A DNA stretch of 64,000 nucleotides from Phylloscopus collybita (Eukaryota > Chordata > Aves > Passeriformes > Phylloscopidae), in assembly GCA_027886175.1 (NCBI GenBank), contig JAJNNQ010000006.1, forward strand, positions 372,001 to 436,000, in the 5' to 3' direction. Below the pieces are notes generated by a model. It was not told the DNA's origin and did no database searches. It saw only the letters and a program-made list of their open reading frames with translations. The stretch's first letter is position 1, and every line of letters starts with the position of its first letter. Positions 33,565-46,697 of this stretch are shown here, one piece after another. A program made the translations under genes and the position numbers.

Positions 33565-35554
33565 CGATTTTAATGAGCATTAATTGGGCAAGCTTCCGTC
33601 CATTTCCCTGCACTTCTGGCCACCCCATTCACTTTTATGGTTTTCGCTTGCTTTGGTCATTTTTGCAGGGGTTTTTTTTCCCTTTCATTTCTTAGACATC
33701 TTCTCCTATCTCTTGTTTTGCATGGCTTCCCTTATTTTAGGATTTAAATTGGAGTCATTTTTGGTCAGTCTTGGCCTTTTTCAGTGGCCCTCAGTTCATC
33801 TCCGTCTCTTTGGTGGGAATCACTCCATTTCCAAATTTTCTCGGTTTTTTTCGCTTGCACTGTTTTGGGTCATATCTCCTTTCCAGAGGGGTTGTTAGAC
33901 TTTGTTCTCTGATTTCAAGATTTCGTTCCCTTTCCTGAAAGGAAGACTTTCCTTTCAGGAAAGGGAACGAAATCTTGCGATTTTAATGAGCATTAATTGG
34001 GCAAGCTTCCGTCCATTTCCCTGCACTTCTGGCCACCCCATTCACTTTTATGGTTTTCGCTTGCTTTGGTCATTTTTCCATGTTTTTTTTTTTCCCTTTC
34101 ATTTCTTAGACATCTTCTCCTATCTCTTGTTTTGCATGGCTTCCCTTCTTTTAGGATTTAAATTGGAGTCATTTTTGGTCAGTCTTGGCCTTTTTCAGTG
34201 GCCCTCAGTTCATCTCCGTCTCTTTGGTGGGAATCACTCCATTTCCAAATTTTCTCGGTTTTTTTCGCTTGCGCTGTTTTGGGTCATATCTCCTTTCCAG
34301 AGGGGTTGTTAGACTTTGTTCTCTGATTTCAAGATTTCGTTCCCTTTCCTGAAAGGAAGACTTTCCTTTCAGGAAAGGGAACGAAATCTTGCGATTTTAA
34401 TGAGCATTAATTGGGCAAGCTTCCGTCCATTTCCCTGCACTTCTGGCCACCCCATTCACTTTTATGGTTTTCGCTTGCTTTGGTCATTTTTCCAGGGGTT
34501 TTTTTTCCCTTTCATTTCTTAGACATCTTCTCCTATCTCTTGTTTTGCATGGCTTCCCTTCTTTTAGGATTTAAATTGGAGTCTTTTTTGCTAAGTCTTG
34601 GCCTTTTTCAGTGGCCCTCAGTTCATCTCCGTCTCTTTGGTGGGAATCACTCCATTTCCAAATTTTCTCGGTTTTTTTCGCTTGCGCTGTTTTGGGTCAT
34701 ATCTCCTTTCCAGAGGGGTTGTTAGACTTTGTTCTCTGATTTCAAGATTTCGTTCCCTTTCCTGAAAGGAAGACTTTCCTTTCAGGAAAGGGAACGAAAT
34801 CTTGCGATTTTAATGAGCATTAATTGGGCAAGCTTCCGTCCATTTCCCTGCACTTCTGGCCACCCCATTCACTTTTATGGTTTTCGCTTGCTTTGGTCAT
34901 TTTTCCAGGGGTTTTTTTTCCCTTTCATTTCTTAGACATCTTCTCCTATCTCTTGTTTTGCATGGCTTCCCTTATTTTAGGATTTAAATTGGAGTCATTT
35001 TTGGTCAGTCTTGGCCTTTTTCAGTGGCCCTCAGTTCATCTCCGTCTCTTTGGTGGGAATCACTCCATTTCCAAATTTTCTCGGTTTTTTTCGCTTGCGC
35101 TGTTTTGGGTCATATCTCCTTTCCAGAGGGGTTGTTAGACTTTGTTCTCTGATTTCAAGATTTCGTTCCCTTTCCTGAAAGGAAGACTTTCCTTTCAGGA
35201 AAGGGAACGAAATCTTGCGATTTTAATGAGCATTAATTGGGCAAGCTTCCGTCCATTTCCCTGCACTTCTGGCCACCCCATTCACTTTTATGGTTTTCGC
35301 TTGCTTTGGTCATTTTTCCATGTTTTGTTTTTCCCTTTCATTTCTTAGACATCTTCTCCTATCTCTTGTTTTGCATGGCTTCCCTTATTTTAGGATTTAA
35401 ATTGGAGTCATTTTTGGTCAGTCTTGGCCTTTTTCAGTGGCCCTCAGTTCATCTCCGTCTCTTTGGTGGGAATCGCTCCATTTCCAAATTTTCTCGGTTT
35501 TTTTCGCTTGCGCTGTTTTGGGTCATATCTCCTTTCCAGAGGGGTTGTTAGACT

Positions 35555-35965
35555 TTGTTCTCTGATTTCAAGATTTCGTTCCCTTTCCTGAAAGGAAGAC
35601 TTTCCTTTCAGGAAAGGGAACGAAATCTTGCGATTTTAATGAGCATTAATTGGGCAAGCTTCCGTCCATTTCCCTGCACTTCTGGCCACCCCATTCACTT
35701 TTATGGTTTTCGCTTGCTTTGGTCATATTTGCAGGGGTTTTTTCCCTTTCATTTCTTAGACATTTTCTCCTATCTCTTGTTTTGCATGGCTTCCCTTATT
35801 TTAGGATTTAAATTGGAGTCATTTTTGGTCAGTCTTGGCCTTTTTCAGTGGCCCTCAGTTCATCTCCGTCTCTTTGGTGGGAATCACTCCATTTCCAAAT
35901 TTTCTCGGTTTTTTTCGCTTGCGCTGTTTTGGGTCATATCTCCTTTCCAGAGGGGTTGTTAGACT
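35555..35965 (+). repeat. Divergent short monomer (411 bp)
   Basis: The shortest copy without a palindrome deletion. It has GGTCATATTTGCAGGGG with only T6 in the variable tract, and GACATTTTCTCC in place of GACATCTTCTCC. The latter change recurs once, in the monomer at 37205. The next monomer (35966) has C to T at 35988 in the left palindrome arm. Confidence 0.8.
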
Positions 35966-38044
35966 TTGTTCTCTGATTTCAAGATTTTGTTCCCTTTCCT
36001 GAAAGGAAGACTTTCCTTTCAGGAAAGGGAACGAAATCTTGCGATTTTAATGAGCATTAATTGGGCAAGCTTCCGTCCATTTCCCTGCACTTCTGGCCAC
36101 CCCATTCACTTTTATGGTTTTCGCTTGCTTTGGTCATTTTTCCAGGGGTTTGTTTTCCCTTTCATTTCTTAGACATCTTCTCCTATCTCTTGTTTTGCAT
36201 GGCTTCCCTTCTTTTAGGATTTAAATTGGAGTCATTTTTGGTCAGTCTTGGCCTTTTTCAGTGGCCCTCAGTTCATCTCCGTCTCTTTGGTGGGAATCAC
36301 TCCATTTCCAAATTTTCTCGGTTTTTTTCGCTTGCGCTGTTTTGGGTCATATCTCCTTTCCAGAGGGGTTGTTAGACTTTGTTCTCTGATTTCAAGATTT
36401 CGTTCCCTTTCCTGAAAGGAAGACTTTCCTTTCAGGAAAGGGAACGAAATCTTGCGATTTTAATGAGCATTAATTGGGCAAGCTTCCGTCCATTTCCCTG
36501 CACTTCTGGCCACCCCATTCACTTTTATGGTTTTCGCTTGCTTTGGTCATTTTTCCAGGGGTTTTTTTTCCCTTTCATTTCTTAGACATCTTCTCCTATC
36601 TCTTGTTTTGCATGGCTTCCCTTATTTTAGGATTTAAATTGGAGTCATTTTTGGTCAGTCTTGGCCTTTTTCAGTGGCCCTCAGTTCATCTCCGTCTCTT
36701 TGGTGGGAATCACTCCATTTCCAAATTTTCTCGGTTTTTTTCGCTTGCGCTGTTTTGGGTCATATCTCCTTTCCAGAGGGGTTGTTAGACTTTGTTCTCT
36801 GATTTCAAGATTTCGTTCCCTTTCCTGAAAGGAAGACTTTCCTTTCAGGAAAGGGAACGAAATCTTGCGATTTTAATGAGCATTAATTGGGCAAGCTTCC
36901 GTCCATTTCCCTGCACTTCTGGCCACCCCATTCACTTTTATGGTTTTCGCTTGCTTTGGTCATTTTTGCAGGGGTTTTTTTTCCCTTTCATTTCTTAGAC
37001 ATCTTCTCCTATCTCTTGTTTTGCATGGCTTCCCTTCTTTTAGGATTTAAATTGGAGTCATTTTTGGTCAGTCTTGGCCTTTTTCAGTGGCCCTCAGTTC
37101 ATCTCCGTCTCTTTGGTGGGAATCACTCCATTTCCAAATTTTCTCGGTTTTTTTCGCTTGCGCTGTTTTGGGTCATATCTCCTTTCCAGAGGGGTTGTTG
37201 GACTTTGTTCTCTGATTTCAAGATTTCGTTCCCTTTCCTGAAAGGAAGACTTTCCTTTCAGGAAAGGGAACGAAATCTTGCGATTTTAATGAGCATTAAT
37301 TGGGCAAGCTTCCGTCCATTTCCCTGCACTTCTGGCCACCCCATTCACTTTTATGGTTTTCGCTTGCTTTGGTCATTTTTCCAGGGGTTTTTTTTCCCTT
37401 TCATTTCTTAGACATTTTCTCCTATCTCTTGTTTTGCATGGCTTCCCTTCTTTTAGGATTTAAATTGGAGTCTTTTTTGCTAAGTCTTGGCCTTTTTCAG
37501 TGGCCCTCAGTTCATCTCCGTCTCTTTGGTGGGAATCACTCCATTTCCAAATTTTCTCGGTTTTTTTCGCTTGCACTGTTTTGGGTCATATCTCCTTTCC
37601 AGAGGGGTTGTTAGACTTTGTTCTCTGATTTCAAGATTTCGTTCCCTTTCCTGAAAGGAAGACTTTCCTTTCAGGAAAGGGAACGAAATCTTGCGATTTT
37701 AATGAGCATTAATTGGGCAAGCTTCCGTCCATTTCCCTGCACTTCTGGCCACCCCATTCACTTTTATGGTTTTCGCTTGCTTTGGTCATTTTTGCAGGGG
37801 TTTTTTTTCCCTTTCATTTCTTAGACATCTTCTCCTATCTCTTGTTTTGCATGGCTTCCCTTATTTTAGGATTTAAATTGGAGTCATTTTTGGCCAGTCT
37901 TGGCCTTTTTCAGTGGCCCTCAGTTCATCTCCGTCTCTTTGGTGGGAATCACTCCATTTCCAAATTTTCTCGGTTTTTTTCGCTTGCGCTGTTTTGGGTC
38001 ATATCTCCTTTCCAGAGGGGTTGTTAGACTTTGTTCTCTGATTT

Positions 38045-38101
38045 CAAGATTTCGTTCCCTTTCCTGAAAGGAAGACTTTCCTGAAAGGGAACGAAATCTT
38101 G
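38045..38101. repeat. Palindrome copy with 5-bp right-arm deletion (2 of 4)
   Basis: Same TTCAG deletion as at 33508-33564, in the 408-bp monomer 38031-38438. The preceding monomer carries TTATTTTAGG and a private GGCCAGTC change near 37894. Confidence 0.85.
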
Positions 38102-38438
38102 CGATTTTAATGAGCATTAATTGGGCAAGCTTCCGTCCATTTCCCTGCACTTCTGGCCACCCCATTCACTTTTATGGTTTTCGCTTGCTTTGGTCATTTT
38201 TCCAGGGGTTTTTTTTCCCTTTCATTTCTTAGACATCTTCTCCTATCTCTTGTTTTGCATGGCTTCCCTTCTTTTAGGATTTAAATTGGAGTCTTTTTTG
38301 CTAAGTCTTGGCCTTTTTCAGTGGCCCTCAGTTCATCTCCGTCTCTTTGGTGGGAATCACTCCATTTCCAAATTTTCTCGGTTTTTTTCGCTTGCACTGT
38401 TTTGGGTCATATCTCCTTTCCAGAGGGGTTGTTAGACT

Positions 38439-41400
38439 TTGTTCTCTGATTTCAAGATTTCGTTCCCTTTCCTGAAAGGAAGACTTTCCTTTCAGGAAAG
38501 GGAACGAAATCTTGCGATTTTAATGAGCATTAATTGGGCAAGCTTCCGTCCATTTCCCTGCACTTCTGGCCACCCCATTCACTTTTATGGTTTTCGCTTG
38601 CTTTGGTCATTTTTCCAGGGGTTTGTTTTTCCCTTTCATTTCTTAGACATCTTCTCCTATCTCTTGTTTTGCATGGCTTCCCTTCTTTTAGGATTTAAAT
38701 TGGAGTCACTTTTGGTCAGTCTTGGCCTTTTTCAGTGGCCCTCAGTTCATCTCCGTCTCTTTGGTGGGAATCACTCCATTTCCAAATTTTCTCGGTTTTT
38801 TTCGCTTGCGCTGTTTTGGGTCATATCTCCTTTCCAGAGGGGTTGTTAGACTTTGTTCTCTGATTTCAAGATTTCGTTCCCTTTCCTGAAAGGAAGACTT
38901 TCCTTTCAGGAAAGGGAACGAAATCTTGCGATTTTAATGAGCATTAATTGGGCAAGCTTCCGTCCATTTCCCTGCACTTCTGGCCACCCCATTCACTTTT
39001 ATGGTTTTCGCTTGCTTTGGTCATTTTTCCATGTTTTGTTTTTCCCTTTCATTTCTTAGACATCTTCTCCTATCTCTTGTTTTGCATGGCTTCCCTTCTT
39101 TTAGGATTTAAATTGGAGTCTTTTTTGCTAAGTCTTGGCCTTTTTCAGTGGCCCTCAGTTCATCTCCGTCTCTTTGGTGGGAATCACTCCATTTCCAAAT
39201 TTTCTCGGTTTTTTTCGCTTGCGCTGTTTTGGGTCATATCTCCTTTCCAGAGGGGTTGTTAGACTTTGTTCTCTGATTTCAAGATTTCGTTCCCTTTCCT
39301 GAAAGGAAGACTTTCCTTTCAGGAAAGGGAACGAAATCTTGCGATTTTAATGAGCATTAATTGGGCAAGCTTCCGTCCATTTCCCTGCACTTCTGGCCAC
39401 CCCATTCACTTTTATGGTTTTCGCTTGCTTTGGTCATTTTTCCAGGGGTTTTTTTTCCCTTTCATTTCTTAGACATCTTCTCCTATCTCTTGTTTTGCAT
39501 GGCTTCCCTTCTTTTAGGATTTAAATTGGAGTCTTTTTTGCTAAGTCTTGGCCTTTTTCAGTGGCCCTCAGTTCATCTCCGTCTCTTTGGTGGGAATCAC
39601 TCCATTTCCAAATTTTCTCGGTTTTTTTCGCTTGCGCTGTTTTGGGTCATATCTCCTTTCCAGAGGGGTTGTTAGACTTTGTTCTCTGATTTCAAGATTT
39701 CGTTCCCTTTCCTGAAAGGAAGACTTTCCTTTCAGGAAAGGGAACGAAATCTTGCGATTTTAATGAGCATTAATTGGGCAAGCTTCCGTCCATTTCCCTG
39801 CACTTCTGGCCACCCCATTCACTTTTATGGTTTTCGCTTGCTTTGGTCATTTTTCCAGGGGTTTTTTTTCCCTTTCATTTCTTAGACATCTTCTCCTATC
39901 TCTTGTTTTGCATGGCTTCCCTTATTTTAGGATTTAAATTGGAGTCATTTTTGGTCAGTCTTGGCCTTTTTCAGTGGCCCTCAGTTCATCTCCGTCTCTT
40001 TGGTGGGAATCACTCCATTTCCAAATTTTCTCGGTTTTTTTCGCTTGCGCTGTTTTGGGTCATATCTCCTTTCCAGAGGGGTTGTTAGACTTTGTTCTCT
40101 GATTTCAAGATTTCGTTCCCTTTCCTGAAAGGAAGACTTTCCTTTCAGGAAAGGGAACGAAATCTTGCGATTTTAATGAGCATTAATTGGGCAAGCTTCC
40201 GTCCATTTCCCTGCACTTCTGGCCACCCCATTCACTTTTATGGTTTTCGCTTGCTTTGGTCATTTTACCATGTTTTTTTTTTCCCTTTCATTTCTTAGAC
40301 ATCTTCTCCTATCTCTTGTTTTGCATGGCTTCCCTTCTTTTAGGATTTAAATTGGAGTCTTTTTTGCTAAGTCTTGGCCTTTTTCAGTGGCCCTCAGTTC
40401 ATCTCCGTCTCTTTGGTGGGAATCACTCCATTTCCAAATTTTCTCGGTTTTTTTCGCTTGCGCTGTTTTGGGTCATATCTCCTTTCCAGAGGGGTTGTTG
40501 GACTTTGTTCTCTGATTTCAAGATTTCGTTCCCTTTCCTGAAAGGAAGACTTTCCTTTCAGGAAAGGGAACGAAATCTTGCGATTTTAATGAGCATTAAT
40601 TGGGCAAGCTTCCGTCCATTTCCCTGCACTTCTGGCCACCCCATTCACTTTTATGGTTTTCGCTTGCTTTGGTCATTTTTCCATGTTTTTTTTTTCCCTT
40701 TCATTTCTTAGACATCTTCTCCTATCTCTTGTTTTGCATGGCTTCCCTTCTTTTAGGATTTAAATTGGAGTCTTTTTTGCTAAGTCTTGGCCTTTTTCAG
40801 TGGCCCTCAGTTCATCTCCGTCTCTTTGGTGGGAATCACTCCATTTCCAAATTTTCTCGGTTTTTTTCGCTTGCACTGTTTTGGGTCATATCTCCTTTCC
40901 AGAGGGGTTGTTAGACTTTGTTCTCTGATTTCAAGATTTCGTTCCCTTTCCTGAAAGGAAGACTTTCCTTTCAGGAAAGGGAACGAAATCTTGCGATTTT
41001 AATGAGCATTAATTGGGCAAGCTTCCGTCCATTTCCCTGCACTTCTGGCCACCCCATTCACTTTTATGGTTTTCGCTTGCTTTGGTCATTTTTGCAGGGG
41101 TTTTTTTTCCCTTTCATTTCTTAGACATCTTCTCCTATCTCTTGTTTTGCATGGCTTCCCTTATTTTAGGATTTAAATTGGAGTCATTTTTGGTCAGTCT
41201 TGGCCTTTTTCAGTGGCCCTCAGTTCATCTCCGTCTCTTTGGTGGGAATCACTCCATTTCCAAATTTTCTCGGTTTTTTTCGCTTGCGCTGTTTTGGGTC
41301 ATATCTCCTTTCCAGAGGGGTTGGTAGACTTTGTTCTCTGATTTCAAGATTTCGTTCCCTTTCCTGAAAGGAAGACTTTCCTGAAAGGGAACGAAATCTT

Positions 41401-43391
41401 GCGATTTTAATGAGCATTAATTGGGCAAGCTTCCGTCCATTTCCCTGCACTTCTGGCCACCCCATTCACTTTTATGGTTTTCGCTTGCTTTGGTCATTTT
41501 TCCATGTTTTTTTTTTCCCTTTCATTTCTTAGACATCTTCTCCTATCTCTTGTTTTGCATGGCTTCCCTTATTTTAGGATTTAAATTGGAGTCTTTTTTG
41601 CTAAGTCTTGGCCTTTTTCAGTGGCCCTCAGTTCATCTCCGTCTCTTTGGTGGGAATCACTCCATTTCCAAATTTTCTCGGTTTTTTTCGCTTGCACTGT
41701 TTTGGGTCATATCTCCTTTCCAGAGGGGTTGTTAGACTTTGTTCTCTGATTTCAAGATTTCGTTCCCTTTCCTGAAAGGAAGACTTTCCTTTCAGGAAAG
41801 GGAACGAAATCTTGCGATTTTAATGAGCATTAATTGGGCAAGCTTCCGTCCATTTCCCTGCACTTCTGGCCACCCCATTCACTTTTATGGTTTTCGCTTG
41901 CTTTGGTCATTTTTCCATGTTTTGTTTTTCCCTTTCATTTCTTAGACATCTTCTCCTATCTCTTGTTTTGCATGGCTTCCCTTATTTTAGGATTTAAATT
42001 GGAGTCATTTTTGGTCAGTCTTGGCCTTTTTCAGTGGCCCTCAGTTCATCTCCGTCTCTTTGGTGGGAATCACTCCATTTCCAAATTTTCTCGGTTTTTT
42101 TCGCTTGCGCTGTTTTGGGTCATATCTCCTTTCCAGAGGGGTTGTTAGACTTTGTTCTCTGATTTCAAGATTTCGTTCCCTTTCCTGAAAGGAAGACTTT
42201 CCTTTCAGGAAAGGGAACGAAATCTTGCGATTTTAATGAGCATTAATTGGGCAAGCTTCCGTCCATTTCCCTGCACTTCTGGCCACCCCATTCACTTTTA
42301 TGGTTTTCGCTTGCTTTGGTCATTTTTCCATGTTTTGTTTTTCCCTTTCATTTCTTAGACATCTTCTCCTATCTCTTGTTTTGCATGGCTTCCCTTCTTT
42401 TAGGATTTAAATTGGAGTCATTTTTGGTCAGTCTTGGCCTTTTTCAGTGGCCCTCAGTTCATCTCCGTCTCTTTGGTGGGAATCACTCCATTTCCAAATT
42501 TTCTCGGTTTTTTTCGCTTGCGCTGTTTTGGGTCATATCTCCTTTCCAGAGGGGTTGTTAGACTTTGTTCTCTGATTTCAAGATTTCGTTCCCTTTCCTG
42601 AAAGGAAGACTTTCCTTTCAGGAAAGGGAACGAAATCTTGCGATTTTAATGAGCATTAATTGGGCAAGCTTCCGTCCATTTCCCTGCACTTCTGGCCACC
42701 CCATTCACTTTTATGGTTTTCGCTTGCTTTGGTCATTTTACCATGTTTTTTTTTTTCCCTTTCATTTCTTAGACATCTTCTCCTATCTCTTGTTTTGCAT
42801 GGCTTCCCTTCTTTTAGGATTTAAATTGGAGTCTTTTTTGCTAAGTCTTGGCCTTTTTCAGTGGCCCTCAGTTCATCTCCGTCTCTTTGGTGGGAATCAC
42901 TCCATTTCCAAATTTTCTCGATTTTTTTCGCTTGCGCTGTTTTGGGTCATATCTCCTTTCCAGAGGGGTTGTTAGACTTTGTTCTCTGATTTCAAGATTT
43001 CGTTCCCTTTCCTGAAAGGAAGACTTTCCTTTCAGGAAAGGGAACGAAATCTTGCGATTTTAATGAGCATTAATTGGGCAAGCTTCCGTCCATTTCCCTG
43101 CACTTCTGGCCACCCCATTCACTTTTATGGTTTTCGCTTGCTTTGGTCATTTTTCCATGTTTTTTTTTTCCCTTTCATTTCTTAGACATCTTCTCCTATC
43201 TCTTGTTTTGCATGGCTTCCCTTCTTTTAGGATTTAAATTGGAGTCTTTTTTGCTAAGTCTTGGCCTTTTTCAGTGGCCCTCAGTTCATCTCCGTCTCTT
43301 TGGTGGGAATCACTCCATTTCCAAATTTTCTCGGTTTTTTTCGCTTGCGCTGTTTTGGGTCATATCTCCTTTCCAGAGGGGTTGTTAGACT
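38439..43391 (+). repeat. Twelve-monomer higher-order block, copy 1 (~4.95 kb)
   Basis: Monomers 38439 to 42979 match 46698 to 51236 in order at offsets of 8257-8259 bp. Shared rare markers are GAGTCACTTTTGG (near 38708 and 46967), TTGGAC (40500, 48758), GGTTGGTAGAC, the 5-bp palindrome deletion, TGCACTG, and CTCGATTT (42565 and 50823). Differences include the T-tract alleles of the first and seventh monomers. The monomers beyond 43392 and 51649 remain related but diverge. Confidence 0.85.
41345..41401. repeat. Palindrome copy with 5-bp right-arm deletion (3 of 4)
   Basis: Same deletion, in monomer 41331-41738, just after a GGTTGGTAGAC junction. Copy 4 lies 8258 bp downstream in the duplicated block. 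Confidence 0.85.
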
Positions 43392-45458
43392 TTGTTCTCT
43401 GATTTCAAGATTTCGTTCCCTTTCCTGAAAGGAAGACTTTCCTTTCAGGAAAGGGAACGAAATCTTGCGATTTTAATGAGCATTAATTGGGCAAGCTTCC
43501 GTCCATTTCCCTGCACTTCTGGCCACCCCATTCACTTTTATGGTTTTCGCTTGCTTTGGTCATTTTTGCAGGGGTTTTTTTTCCCTTTCATTTCTTAGAC
43601 ATCTTCTCCTATCTCTTGTTTTGCATGGCTTCCCTTATTTTAGGATTTAAATTGGAGTCATTTTTGGTCAGTCTTGGCCTTTTTCAGTGGCCCTCAGTTC
43701 ATCTCCGTCTCTTTGGTGGGAATCACTCCATTTCCAAATTTTCTCGGTTTTTTTCGCTTGCGCTGTTTTGGGTCATATCTCCTTTCCAGAGGGGTTGTTA
43801 GACTTTGTTCTCTGATTTCAAGATTTCGTTCCCTTTCCTGAAAGGAAGACTTTCCTTTCAGGAAAGGGAACGAAATCTTGCGATTTTAATGAGCATTAAT
43901 TGGGCAAGCTTCCGTCCATTTCCCTGCACTTCTGGCCACCCCATTCACTTTTATGGTTTTCGCTTGCTTTGGTCATTTTACCATGTTTTTTTTTTCCCTT
44001 TCATTTCTTAGACATCTTCTCCTATCTCTTGTTTTGCATGGCTTCCCTTCTTTTAGGATTTAAATTGGAGTCTTTTTTGCTAAGTCTTGGCCTTTTTCAG
44101 TGGCCCTCAGTTCATCTCCGTCTCTTTGGTGGGAATCACTCCATTTCCAAATTTTCTCGGTTTTTTTTCGCTTGCGCTGTTTTGGGTCATATCTCCTTTC
44201 CAGAGGGGTTGTTGGACTTTGTTCTCTGATTTCAAGATTTCGTTCCCTTTCCTGAAAGGAAGACTTTCCTTTCAGGAAAGGGAACGAAATCTTGCGATTT
44301 TAATGAGCATTAATTGGGCAAGCTTCCGTCCATTTCCCTGCACTTCTGGCCACCCCATTCACTTTTATGGTTTTCGCTTGCTTTGGTCATTTTTCCATGT
44401 TTTTTTTTTCCCTTTCATTTCTTAGACATCTTCTCCTATCTCTTGTTTTGCATGGCTTCCCTTCTTTTAGGATTTAAATTGGAGTCTTTTTTGCTAAGTC
44501 TTGGCCTTTTTCAGTGGCCCTCAGTTCATCTCCGTCTCTTTGGTGGGAATCACTCCATTTCCAAATTTTCTCGGTTTTTTTCGCTTGCACTGTTTTGGGT
44601 CATATCTCCTTTCCAGAGGGGTTGTTAGACTTTGTTCTCTGATTTCAAGATTTCGTTCCCTTTCCTGAAAGGAAGACTTTCCTTTCAGGAAAGGGAACGA
44701 AATCTTGCGATTTTAATGAGCATTAATTGGGCAAGCTTCCGTCCATTTCCCTGCACTTCTGGCCACCCCATTCACTTTTATGGTTTTCGCTTGCTTTGGT
44801 CATTTTTCCATGTTTTGTTTTTCCCTTTCATTTCTTAGACATCTTCTCCTATCTCTTGTTTTGCATGGCTTCCCTTCTTTTAGGATTTAAATTGGAGTCT
44901 TTTTTGCTAAGTCTTGGCCTTTTTCAGTGGCCCTCAGTTCATCTCCGTCTCTTTGGTGGGAATCACTCCATTTCCAAATTTTCTCGATTTTTTTCGCTTG
45001 CGCTGTTTTGGGTCATATCTCCTTTCCAGAGGGGTTGTTAGACTTTGTTCTCTGATTTCAAGATTTCGTTCCCTTTCCTGAAAGGAAGACTTTCCTTTCA
45101 GGAAAGGGAACGAAATCTTGCGATTTTAATGAGCATTAATTGGGCAAGCTTCCGTCCATTTCCCTGCACTTCTGGCCACCCCATTCACTTTTATGGTTTT
45201 CGCTTGCTTTGGTCATTTTTCCAGGGGGTTTTTTTTCCCTTTCATTTCTTAGACATCTTCTCCTATCTCTTGTTTTGCATGGCTTCCCTTCTTTTAGGAT
45301 TTAAATTGGAGTCTTTTTTGCTAAGTCTTGGCCTTTTTCAGTGGCCCTCAGTTCATCTCCGTCTCTTTGGTGGGAATCACTCCATTTCCAAATTTTCTCG
45401 GTTTTTTTCGCTTGCGCTGTTTTGGGTCATATCTCCTTTCCAGAGGGGTTGTTGGACT

Positions 45459-46284
45459 TTGTTCTCTGATTTCAAGATTTCGTTCCCTTTCCTGAAAGGA
45501 AGACTTTCCTTTCAGGAAAGGGAACGAAATCTTGCGATTTTAATGAGCATTAATTGGGCAAGCTTCCGTCCATTTCCCTGCACTTCTGGCCACCCCATTC
45601 ACTTTTATGGTTTTCGCTTGCTTTGGTCATTTTTCCATGTTTTTTTTTTCCCTTTCATTTCTTAGACATCTTCTCCTATCTCTTGTTTTGCATGGCTTCC
45701 CTTCTTTTAGGATTTAAATTGGAGTCTTTTTTGCTACGTCTTGGCCTTTTTCAGTGGCCCTCAGTTCATCTCCGTCTCTTTGGTGGGAATCACTCCATTT
45801 CCAAATTTTCTCGGTTTTTTTCGCTTGCACTGTTTTGGGTCATATCTCCTTTCCAGAGGGGTTGTTAGACTTTGTTCTCTGATTTCAAGATTTCGTTCCC
45901 TTTCCTGAAAGGAAGACTTTCCTTTCAGGAAAGGGAACGAAATCTTGCGATTTTAATGAGCATTAATTGGGCAAGCTTCCGTCCATTTCCCTGCACTTCT
46001 GGCCACCCCATTCACTTTTATGGTTTTCGCTTGCTTTGGTCATTTTTCCATGTTTTGTTTTTCCCTTTCATTTCTTAGACATCTTCTCCTATCTCTTGTT
46101 TTGCATGGCTTCCCTTCTTTTAGGATTTAAATTGGAGTCATTTTTGGTCAGTCTTGGCCTTTTTCAGTGGCCCTCAGTTCATCTCCGTCTCTTTGGTGGG
46201 AATCACTCCATTTCCAAATTTTCTCGGTTTTTTTCGCTTGCGCTGTTTTGGGTCATATCTCCTTTCCAGAGGGGTTGTTAGACT
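45459..46284 (+). repeat. Dimer sharing the rare GCTACGTC marker with 57019-57844
   Basis: The first monomer has C at 45737 (GCTACGTC for GCTAAGTC), seen only once more, at 57297, 11560 bp away. In both places it follows a TTGGAC junction, ends with TGCACTG, and is followed by a CCATGTTTTGTTTTT monomer. This suggests dispersed copies of one short segment. Confidence 0.65.
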
Positions 46285-46697
46285 TTGTTCTCTGATTTCA
46301 AGATTTCGTTCCCTTTCCTGAAAGGAAGACTTTCCTTTCAGGAAAGGGAACGAAATCTTGCGATTTTAATGAGCATTAATTGGGCAAGCTTCCGTCCATT
46401 TCCCTGCACTTCTGGCCACCCCATTCACTTTTATGGTTTTCGCTTGCTTTGGTCATTTTTGCAGGGGTTTTTTTTCCCTTTCATTTCTTAGACATCTTCT
46501 CCTATCTCTTGTTTTGCATGGCTTCCCTTATTTTAGGATTTAAATTGGAGTCATTTTTGGTCAGTCTTGGCCTTTTTCAGTGGCCCTCAGTTCATCTCCG
46601 TCTCTTTGGTGGGAATCACTCCATTTCCAAATTTTCTCGGTTTTTTTCGCTTGCGCTGTTTTGGGTCATATCTCCTTTCCAGAGGGGTTGTTAGACT

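Noticed and set aside
33383..33628. Minus-strand frames of about 81-84 codons (also 12739-12993, 37920-38165, 41220-41465, 49478-49723)
   Set aside because: They open only where the palindrome has the 5-bp deletion or, at 12932, a single T to A change. The frames are by-products of satellite variants.
45045..45665. 206-codon open frame, the longest in the window, plus several of 174 codons (e.g. 32763-33287, 36887-37411)
   Set aside because: They arise only because TTAGAC became TTGGAC, removing a TAG at the monomer junction, or because the T tract changed frame. The protein is just translated satellite.
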